Below are positions 14,425-19,488 of a DNA stretch of 19,488 bases, piece after piece. A model generated the notes under the pieces. The model was given only the letters and a program-made list of their open reading frames with translations. It had not been told where the DNA came from and made no database searches. The stretch is from Candidatus Galligastranaerophilus intestinigallinarum (GTDB lineage: Bacteria; Cyanobacteriota; Vampirovibrionia; Gastranaerophilales; Gastranaerophilaceae), in contig DVKW01000157.1 in NCBI GenBank assembly GCA_018715855.1, forward strand, positions 1-19,488, given 5' to 3'. Positions within the stretch are counted from its first letter, which is position 1; each line of letters opens with the position of its first letter. The translations under genes and the position numbers were made by a program.

Positions 14425-14447
14425 AATTTGAAAAAATAATTTAAAAT
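14419..14447 (+). promoter_or_regulatory. Divergent promoter for the 14455 gene, predicted leaderless
   Basis: On the plus strand the same palindromic TTGCAA (14419-14424), a 17-nt spacer and TAAAAT (14442-14447) end 7 nt before ATG 14455. No ribosome binding site is present (TTTAAGT precedes the ATG). The arrangement mirrors the minus-strand promoter. Confidence 0.55.
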
Positions 14448-14454
14448 TTTAAGT

Positions 14455-15009
14455 ATGAAAAAATTCTTTCTATTCATTTTATTCATAATATTTTCGATGT
14501 TTATGCCCCATTTGGCATATGCAGATATTAATTCAAGCTTTTTATCAAAAGATACTTTTATTCCCGTAAACCCCACAAAAGCAATCTCATCTTCCGTTTT
14601 AGAAGAAGGCGATTTTGTTTATTTCATTGTGCCGTCTGATATGTGGCTTGGCGAATACAAAATAATACCGAAAAATTCAATTATAAAAGCGCAAATTAAA
14701 ATGTTAAAAATGCCGATAACGGGAATTAATGCTGCCATGAGAATTGAAACGCTTGAGATGGTTTCTCCCGACGGCAGAAAAAATTCGATAAAAGGAACGG
14801 TTGCATATAAAGGGGAAAGGCAAATAGGGGGCGATTTAACCCCGCCAGCTTCTTATAACAAAGCGCTTCACCCAAGAAAAGGGGAATATTATAATGGCGT
14901 GGTTGCCCAATATGTTCCAAGCGGGGAATATGAATTCGGCCAGCATATAACCTTAATGCCGAACGATACCTTATATATAATTTTGGATGAAGATTATATT
15001 CCATATTAA
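14455..15009 (+). CDS. Exported beta-domain protein, uncharacterised
   Basis: The 184-aa protein has a clear signal peptide (MKKFFLFILF..., cleavage expected after AYA at 21-23), so it is periplasmic or outer-membrane associated. The mature part contains the pattern GDFVYF.V..D...GEYKIIPKNS.I.AQI and EMVSPDGRKNSIKG, then a final strand near THE C-terminus (HITLMPNDTLYIIL). This resembles the 'insoluble start value, IPKGS, PDG' rhythm of VirB10/TrbI-like beta domains and of the next gene's product, so the two may be paralogues. I do not recognise a named family. There is no ribosome binding site. It heads the plus-strand block that leads to tonB-exbB-exbD. Confidence 0.75.
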   Translation: MKKFFLFILFIIFSMFMPHLAYADINSSFLSKDTFIPVNPTKAISSSVLEEGDFVYFIVPSDMWLGEYKIIPKNSIIKAQIKMLKMPITGINAAMRIETLEMVSPDGRKNSIKGTVAYKGERQIGGDLTPPASYNKALHPRKGEYYNGVVAQYVPSGEYEFGQHITLMPNDTLYIILDEDYIPY

Positions 15010-15046
15010 TAAAAATAAAAATTAAGATTTTAATTAAAATTTAATG

Positions 15047-15070
15047 TATAATATTTTAAAAACGGAGGAG
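15047..15070 (+). promoter_or_regulatory. -10 element and ribosome binding site of the 15079 gene
   Basis: TATAAT (15047-15052) lies 26 nt before the ATG, without a convincing -35 in the AT-rich sequence upstream. GGAGGAG (15064-15070) is a near-perfect Shine-Dalgarno 8 nt before the start, contrasting with the absence of one at 14455. The gene probably has its own transcript with a leader of about 20 nt. Confidence 0.5.
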
Positions 15071-15078
15071 ATTAATAT

Positions 15079-15798
15079 ATGAAAATAAAAAATGCTGTAT
15101 CTGCACTAACCGTATTTGCCTTAATTTTAAGCACAAGTTCAGTTTTTGCTGCAGGCAATTTTTCTTATACAACCCCCCAAACAAACGTTCAAAATGTTAA
15201 TTCCCTGCAAGGTTCAGTTACATATGTTCCTGCGGGAAATGTTACCAATGTTATGCTTTCAAGCGCTCTAAATTCAGAAACGGCAACCGTTGGAAGTGCA
15301 GTTAGCGCAACTTTAACAGATGATTTCATTTATAACGGAAAACTTATAGCTTCAAGAGGAAGTGTTTTAAACGGCACAATAGTGAAAGCAAAAAAAGCGG
15401 GTTTTGGAAACAGAAACGGCCAAATTCAGGTTGTTTTTAACAATTTAAGAACCCCTCAGGGCTATAATATTCCAATTAACGCCGTTTTTAAAACAGATGA
15501 TAACACAGGCATTTTAAAAGGCGGCACAAAAATGGACGGCGCCAAAGATTATGCTAAAAATACCGTTATCGGCGCAGGCGCAGGCGCAGCATTAGGCACA
15601 GCCATGGGCGCTTTATCATCAGGTTCTGTCGGCAAAGGTGCAATCTATGGCACAGCAATCGGCGGCGGCTTGGGGCTTGCAAAAGGCGCTATGAATAAAG
15701 GTGAAAACGTTAATATTCCTGCAAGCGCTTATCTTGATATAATGTTTACACAACCTATCACTTTATCTCAGCCCACAGAATACAAATACGATTATTAA
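15079..15798 (+). CDS. Exported protein with beta domain and glycine zipper
   Basis: The 239-aa protein has a signal peptide with cleavage expected after VFA (22-24). Residues about 48-140 form a beta domain with PAGN...LSSALNSETATVGSAVSATL...LIASRGSVLNGTIVKAK and RTPQGYNIPI, the rhythm of VirB10/TrbI-like or YMGG-type envelope domains. Residues 161-206 are a Gly/Ala-rich glycine-zipper segment (VIGAGAGAALGTAMGAL, GTAIGGGLGLAKGAM) able to insert in or associate with membranes. A last strand (SAYLDIMFTQPITL, 216-229) closes the domain. It shares architecture with the 14455 product, with the zipper inserted before the last strand. It precedes the TonB-type operon by 77 bases. The function is not known; a structural role in the envelope is inferred. 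Confidence 0.8.
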   Translation: MKIKNAVSALTVFALILSTSSVFAAGNFSYTTPQTNVQNVNSLQGSVTYVPAGNVTNVMLSSALNSETATVGSAVSATLTDDFIYNGKLIASRGSVLNGTIVKAKKAGFGNRNGQIQVVFNNLRTPQGYNIPINAVFKTDDNTGILKGGTKMDGAKDYAKNTVIGAGAGAALGTAMGALSSGSVGKGAIYGTAIGGGLGLAKGAMNKGENVNIPASAYLDIMFTQPITLSQPTEYKYDY

Positions 15799-15875
15799 TT
15801 TAATCTGTCAGGCTATTTTAAAACCTTAACTATTATTTAAAATAAAAACATAAAATAACAAAAAAAGAAGAAAAA

Positions 15876-17090
15876 ATGACATTTAAAACAAGCAATTACA
15901 ACTTAGAAGAGGATAAAACGCCAAAAACAAACGGGGTGGAAAAAGAACTTCCGCACACCTTTGATAATGACAATGACAATTTTTTTAAATATTTTGCATT
16001 GTCGGCATTCATTTTGCACCCTTTGTTTGTGCTTGTTCTTTGGCTTGGTTTTGTTGTTGCAATGCTTCTTGGAATTCACAATCCGCTTGTAAATAAGCCT
16101 GAGTGGAAAACAAAAGATATTGAATTTGTTTTAACCCAAAACGAAGCAGAACCGATTAACAAAAACACAAAATATCGTTCTGATAAAAATTCAAGAGCAG
16201 GGGGAATCCATGACCCAAACAGAAAAGTTTCAATGCCATCCCCTTCGCCTGCACCTGCAGCAAAACCCGTTCAAAAACAAAGCCCTGCGCCGCAACCTGT
16301 TCAAAAGAAAGTAGCGCAAAAGCCTGCTATGAAACCAATTCAAAAACCTGTTTCAAAACCTGTTGCAAAACCCGCACCGCAAGCGCCAAAGGCTGTTAAC
16401 AGACCGTCTAAACCAATGGCACCTTCTCAAAGGCCTGTTTTAAAACCTTCAACATCAACTCCAAAACCGCAAATGCCAAAATTGGCAAAAGCGCCTTCAA
16501 GCCCGTTTAAGGTTGCCGTTCCAAATACAGGCGCACCTGTAGGAAAAGGTTTTTCAACAAGCACAGGCACAAAAACATCAGGCGGCGGCGGCTTAGGTTC
16601 AAGCTCAGGTGGCTCATCCAAAGGTGCCATGAATATGCCTGCACCACAGTTTTCAACCTCAAGAACTGCAAGTTCAGCTTCCAGAGGAACAGGCACAAGA
16701 AGCGGCACCGGCCGTGGCGGCTATGGCACAGGCAATATGGGAAACCCCGGCCCCGGAAACCCGAAAGGCGCCCCCGGTATAGATGCCATAAAATCGCCTC
16801 AATGGGGCCCTTATATGAGGGAATTGGAATCTAAAATTAAAAGAAATTGGCACCCGCCAAAAGGTGATACATCAAAAAGAGTTGTGCTTTTATTTAAAAT
16901 AGGCAGACGAGGAGAGCTTTTATCCGTCAGAGTTTCAAGGCCTTCAGGTTCAAGCGCAAACGATCAGGCAGCAATGTCTGCGGTTCAAATGTCTGCACCA
17001 TTTAGGGCACTGCCGCCTGAATTTACAGGCTCAAGCGTTGAAATTGAATTTACTTTTGATTACAACGTTTTAGGCGCAAGTTACAGATAA
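15876..17090 (+). CDS. TonB/TolA-like energy transducer
   Basis: This periplasm-spanning protein passes proton-motive-force energy from an ExbB/ExbD motor to the outer membrane. The 404 residues begin with a cytoplasmic segment of about 38 aa. One transmembrane helix follows (about 39-65) with His48 placed as the conserved TM histidine of TonB proteins (S...H spacing). Next come a Pro/Lys/Gln-rich linker (about 120-225) and a Gly/Ser-rich linker (about 225-300). The C-terminal domain has WGPYMRELESKIKRNWHPPKG (split at 310-330) and RVVLLFKI..RGELLSVRVSRPSG..A.D.AA..AV.....F..LP, typical of TonB/TolA. The 'Y...L..KI..NW.PP' start resembles TolA. The long N-terminal cytoplasmic part is unusual. 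A poor AAGAAG precedes the ATG. It is followed at 21 bases by the ExbB-like gene. TonB and TolA roles cannot be separated here. Confidence 0.88.
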   Translation: MTFKTSNYNLEEDKTPKTNGVEKELPHTFDNDNDNFFKYFALSAFILHPLFVLVLWLGFVVAMLLGIHNPLVNKPEWKTKDIEFVLTQNEAEPINKNTKYRSDKNSRAGGIHDPNRKVSMPSPSPAPAAKPVQKQSPAPQPVQKKVAQKPAMKPIQKPVSKPVAKPAPQAPKAVNRPSKPMAPSQRPVLKPSTSTPKPQMPKLAKAPSSPFKVAVPNTGAPVGKGFSTSTGTKTSGGGGLGSSSGGSSKGAMNMPAPQFSTSRTASSASRGTGTRSGTGRGGYGTGNMGNPGPGNPKGAPGIDAIKSPQWGPYMRELESKIKRNWHPPKGDTSKRVVLLFKIGRRGELLSVRVSRPSGSSANDQAAMSAVQMSAPFRALPPEFTGSSVEIEFTFDYNVLGASYR

Positions 17091-17111
17091 TAATATAATA
17101 GGGGAATAAAA

Positions 17112-17759
17112 ATGGAACTTTTAATTAAATCATTCTTACTTGATTGGCCGGTTTTAACACCGATTTTAATCTGTTCATTTCTTGTAATTGCCGTTGCAAT
17201 TGAAAAAATTACGTATTACACAAAAAATAAACGTGATATAGGCACTTTTATCCAAAACCTTCAAATGGCATTAGCCAAAAACAACATTGGCGCAGCCAAA
17301 AGAATTTCAGCCGATTTGGGCGGAATTATTTCTGAAATGACAGAAGAAGGTTTAAGAATTTACACCGAACAAAGAGCAGGCTTTTCAAGAGCTTATGACA
17401 TTTCAAGCTCTCTTGCAACAAGAAAACTTGAAAAACACTTGAATATTTTGGGAACAATCGGCGGTGTTGCCCCGTTTTTAGGTTTGTTTGGCACGGTTGT
17501 AAGAATTTTATATACCTTCCAAGATTTGGCAACAAAAGGCAATCAATCCGCAGAAGTTGCAACAGGTATAGCTTCAGCCCTTGTTGCAACAGCGTTTGGT
17601 CTTGGCGTTGCTATTGTTGCGGTTATTTTATATAACTACTTCCAAAGCGTGGTTACAAGGTTTGAATCTGATTTCAAACTTATTAAATTAGTATTTTTAA
17701 GCTTTATCGATTCCGATGAAGAAGTTCATGTTGATGAAACAGGAACAATTGCACTGTAA
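17112..17759 (+). CDS. MotA/TolQ/ExbB proton-channel family protein
   Basis: This is the stator channel subunit; in relatives a pentamer surrounds a pair of ExbD/TolR helices and uses proton flow to drive TonB or TolA. The 215 residues show TM1 (about 14-32), a cytoplasmic helical part, TM2 with LGTIGGVAPFLGLFGTVVRI (113-132) and TM3 with GIASALVATAFGLGVAIVAVI (152-172, pieces of the family signature). It is shorter than E. coli ExbB (244 aa) but close to TolQ (230). GGGG stands about 7 nt upstream of the ATG. The gene sits between the TonB-like gene and the first ExbD-like gene (9-base gap), the standard order. No Pal or TolB gene is in the window to decide between Ton and Tol. Confidence 0.93.
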   Translation: MELLIKSFLLDWPVLTPILICSFLVIAVAIEKITYYTKNKRDIGTFIQNLQMALAKNNIGAAKRISADLGGIISEMTEEGLRIYTEQRAGFSRAYDISSSLATRKLEKHLNILGTIGGVAPFLGLFGTVVRILYTFQDLATKGNQSAEVATGIASALVATAFGLGVAIVAVILYNYFQSVVTRFESDFKLIKLVFLSFIDSDEEVHVDETGTIAL

Positions 17760-17768
17760 GAGGGTTTT

Positions 17769-18224
17769 ATGGCAATCAAAGTTACAAAAGATGAAAGCGG
17801 CAAAAAGCAAACCTTTAACGAGATAAATATCACGCCTTTAACGGATATTTTTCTTGTACTTCTGATTATTATGATGGTAATTGCACCAAGCTTTCAATCG
17901 GTAGATAACAACATTAAAATTCCTGAAATAACTTCAGGCACGGGGGTTGAAGAATTAAACGCAACCGTTTCCGTTACAAAAGCGGGGGAACTTTACCTGA
18001 ACGGTGAAAAAATTTCTGAAGATACGGTTGAAGAAAAACTCTTAGCTTTAATTGACGGGAATGACGCCAAAGAAGTTATTGTTAAAGCAGATAAAGACGC
18101 CAAAAGCTCAGATATTTTAAATATAATGCATGCTGCACAAAATGCAGGCTTTAAAAAGCTTATTGTAGCAGGTGAACCTTTAAGCCAAAAAGAACAAGAC
18201 GAACTTGAAAAAGAGGCAAAATGA
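17769..18224 (+). CDS. ExbD/TolR-family protein, first copy
   Basis: This is the second stator subunit, with one membrane helix and a periplasmic domain. The 151 residues hold a short polar N-terminus, then INITPLTDIFLVLLIIMMV (about 19-37) with the essential membrane aspartate in PLTD, matching the ExbD 'INVTPLVDVMLVLLIIF' pattern. A periplasmic domain with paired strands follows (ATVSVTKAGELYLNGEKI, KEVIVKADKDAKSSDILNIM, KKLIVAGEPL). It ends in an acidic tail EKEAK. AGAGGG precedes the ATG. It overlaps the next exbD by 4 bases (ATGA), implying coupled translation. It differs from the next copy outside the shared membrane segment; the two may form a heterodimer in one motor. Confidence 0.92.
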   Translation: MAIKVTKDESGKKQTFNEINITPLTDIFLVLLIIMMVIAPSFQSVDNNIKIPEITSGTGVEELNATVSVTKAGELYLNGEKISEDTVEEKLLALIDGNDAKEVIVKADKDAKSSDILNIMHAAQNAGFKKLIVAGEPLSQKEQDELEKEAK

Positions 18225-18610
18225 AACGACCCACATTTAATGAAATAAATATAACGCCGTTAACGGATATTTTCTTGGTTTTGCTTATAATTATGATGGT
18301 GATTGCACCAATGCTTGACCAACAGGGTTTAAAGCTTGCAATTCCTGAATATGTTGAACAAACTCAAGATAACCAAAACGAAGAAAGCAAAATTTTAACA
18401 ATAGTTGTGGATGAAAACAACAAATATTATATAGATGATGTTGAAATTCCCGTTAATAATTTGGCAAATGAAATTAAAACAAGGTCAAAAACCTTAACAG
18501 ACGGGCTTATGATTGAAGTTCAAGGAAATTCAGCCCACGGAAGCGTTGTAAAACTAATGGATGTAGCAAGAAATTCGGGAGTTCAGGCAATTTCTATAAC
18601 GGAGATATAA
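18221..18610 (+). CDS. ExbD/TolR-family protein, second copy
   Basis: The 129 residues carry the same NEINITPLTDIFLVLLIIMM membrane segment, including its aspartate, followed by MLDQQGLKLAIPE and a periplasmic domain (ILTIVVDENNKYYIDD, GLMIEVQGNSAHGSVVKLMDVARNSGVQAISI). This domain is clearly diverged from that of the preceding copy and lacks its acidic tail. It starts inside the last codons of the first copy and ends one base before the next gene. The membrane segment is identical to the first copy over 26 residues while 12 of 26 codons differ synonymously, so it reflects constraint rather than a recent duplication. It probably works with the same ExbB-like channel. Confidence 0.92.
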   Translation: MKRPTFNEINITPLTDIFLVLLIIMMVIAPMLDQQGLKLAIPEYVEQTQDNQNEESKILTIVVDENNKYYIDDVEIPVNNLANEIKTRSKTLTDGLMIEVQGNSAHGSVVKLMDVARNSGVQAISITEI

Positions 18611-18611
18611 A

Positions 18612-19488
18612 ATGGCACGCAGAATGGGAAGAGTTGGAAATACAATTTTGGCAATGTTTGCAATTGTTTTTGTCATAATGTATCTTCCCGATGATATTAA
18701 AAATTATAATCCGTTTGATAAAAAAGCAATTTATGCAAGAAATATCAATAAAAAATTAAATCAAATTAAAAATGTAGTGCCGCTTAAAATTAACGAACCA
18801 ACGGAACTGGACGGCCTTACAAAAGCAGATATTTATAAAATCAGAAAAAATTATGTAAAAGATTCCATTTTTGGGGATAAAAGCTATGAGCCAAGCAACG
18901 ATGTTTTTGGGCAAATTGAAGATAACAAGCCTTGGTATGGCCTTGAATATTCAGGTTGTATGGCGGCAGTTAAAGGAAGCGAGCTTGTTAAAGACGGCCC
19001 TTCTGAAGAAAGCAGGTTTATAAACAACCCAAATATGCTTATCGGCGTTGAGTGCGGCGGCTATGACACAGATAAAAATGACAGCATATGCAAAGACAAA
19101 GCATTTTGGTTAATGCCTGAAAAATTAACCTATGACGGCCGATTTAAAACAATTAAGGCTGAATATAAATTGCCCTATGCTCAGAAATGTTCTCTTGTCG
19201 GCATAAACGCAAGAGATTTGGGATACAATTATATCCATGCAGGCTCCACAAGCAACATTAAGTTTAAAAACGGCCCAAGCGCTAAAACATCTGTATATTC
19301 TTTTAAAGACTATATCCATAAAGGCCCAAGCTGCGGCCTTGAAGGCGGATGCAACAACGGTTCGCCATATCAATCGGAAGTTGCTTTTGACTATATTCCA
19401 AAAAATTATAATTCGTCAATTTTTCTTTCCCTTTGGATGTATGAACCAAACAGAATTACAAAAAGGCCGGATTTAAAATATATAATAT
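18612..19488 (+). CDS. Uncharacterised membrane-anchored protein, truncated at window end
   Basis: The frame is open from ATG 18612 to the window end (292 codons, no stop seen). It starts MARRMGRVGNTILAMFAIVF with one hydrophobic segment (about 10-24), then a charged exported domain. Six cysteines (116, 148, 160, 193, 241, 247) suggest disulfides in the periplasm; CGLEGGC at 241-247 is a close pair. Trp, Tyr and Gly are frequent in the second half. GGAG 8 nt upstream and a 1-base gap after exbD2 indicate translational coupling with the TonB-type motor genes. I recognise no family. It could be a partner or cargo of the motor, but this is only from position. Confidence 0.8.
   Translation, partial: MARRMGRVGNTILAMFAIVFVIMYLPDDIKNYNPFDKKAIYARNINKKLNQIKNVVPLKINEPTELDGLTKADIYKIRKNYVKDSIFGDKSYEPSNDVFGQIEDNKPWYGLEYSGCMAAVKGSELVKDGPSEESRFINNPNMLIGVECGGYDTDKNDSICKDKAFWLMPEKLTYDGRFKTIKAEYKLPYAQKCSLVGINARDLGYNYIHAGSTSNIKFKNGPSAKTSVYSFKDYIHKGPSCGLEGGCNNGSPYQSEVAFDYIPKNYNSSIFLSLWMYEPNRITKRPDLKYII

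Noticed and set aside
14388..14576. Upstream extension of the AsmA-like frame (63 residues)
   Set aside because: It overlaps the start and signal peptide of the plus-strand gene at 14455 and lies over the promoter; the signal-anchor begins at 14387.
14726..15004. Minus-strand frame of 92 codons opposite the 14455 gene
   Set aside because: It lies fully opposite a gene with a clear signal peptide and resembles no protein.
15814..15844. Inverted repeat TATTTTAAA / TTTAAAATA before the TonB-like gene
   Set aside because: The stem is made only of A-T pairs with no T-tract, expected by chance in such AT-rich spacers; not a terminator.
16230..16560. Repeated 'aaacctgtt'-like words, considered as a CRISPR or tandem repeat
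   Set aside because: They are codons of the Pro/Lys/Gln-rich TonB linker, without regular spacers or constant repeat length.
16427..16708. Open frames on the minus strand across the TonB linker (also 16507-16698)
   Set aside because: They mirror the repetitive Pro/Gly-rich coding sequence of the plus-strand gene and have no start signals.
1..19488. tRNA, rRNA, IS elements, phage or defence genes
   Set aside because: None found by eye on either strand; composition and codon style are even across the window.

Overview
The window is AT-rich bacterial chromosome with short intergenic gaps. It carries outer-membrane and envelope genes (Lgt, a lipoprotein, a very long AsmA/TamB-type protein, MlaE/MlaF, TonB/ExbB/ExbD), so the host is probably diderm, and it has a GlgC-type ADP-glucose pyrophosphorylase. 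From memory, with no database search, the base composition, protein style and the large membrane protein at 5254-7122 with its N-terminal 'SFKG' segment recall gut non-photosynthetic Cyanobacteriota (Gastranaerophilales/Vampirovibrionia). That assignment is an inference. No tRNA, rRNA, CRISPR array, insertion sequence or phage gene was seen.

Layout. (1) 162-4398, minus strand: rimP, nusA, a formyltransferase-domain gene, mlaE and mlaF are tightly packed and end at a strong intrinsic terminator. The cluster starts at a good extended -10 promoter whose leader holds two hairpins, the second terminator-like. mlaE has a second promoter of its own. (2) 4428-5253: a MarR-family regulator (minus) with an 18-bp palindrome upstream, then about 300 bases without a recognised gene. 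(3) 5254-7122, plus strand: an unrecognised 622-aa multi-pass membrane protein, whose stop codon overlaps that of the convergent glgC. (4) 7119-14387, minus strand: a 1515-aa AsmA/TamB-like envelope protein, a TPR lipoprotein, lgt and glgC. (5) 14455-19488, plus strand: two exported beta-domain proteins resembling each other, then a tonB/tolA-like gene, an exbB/tolQ-like gene, two different exbD/tolR-like genes in tandem, and an unrecognised membrane-anchored six-cysteine protein that runs off the window.

How they work together. Region 1 couples ribosome maturation and transcription elongation (RimP, NusA) to lipid transport (MlaFE). Regions 4 and 5 diverge from a 67-bp intergenic stretch and look like an envelope-building block: lipoprotein modification, an inter-membrane lipid-bridge candidate, and a proton-motive-force-driven TonB-type machine with two ExbD paralogues.

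Most notable signals. (a) At 14388-14454 two divergent promoters share one palindromic -35 (TTGCAA), and each -10 lies 7 nt from the start codon of a gene with no ribosome binding site, which predicts leaderless mRNAs in both directions. mlaE has the same architecture. (b) The tandem ExbD proteins share an identical 26-residue membrane segment although 12 of its 26 codons differ synonymously. (c) There is a possible attenuator in front of rimP-nusA.
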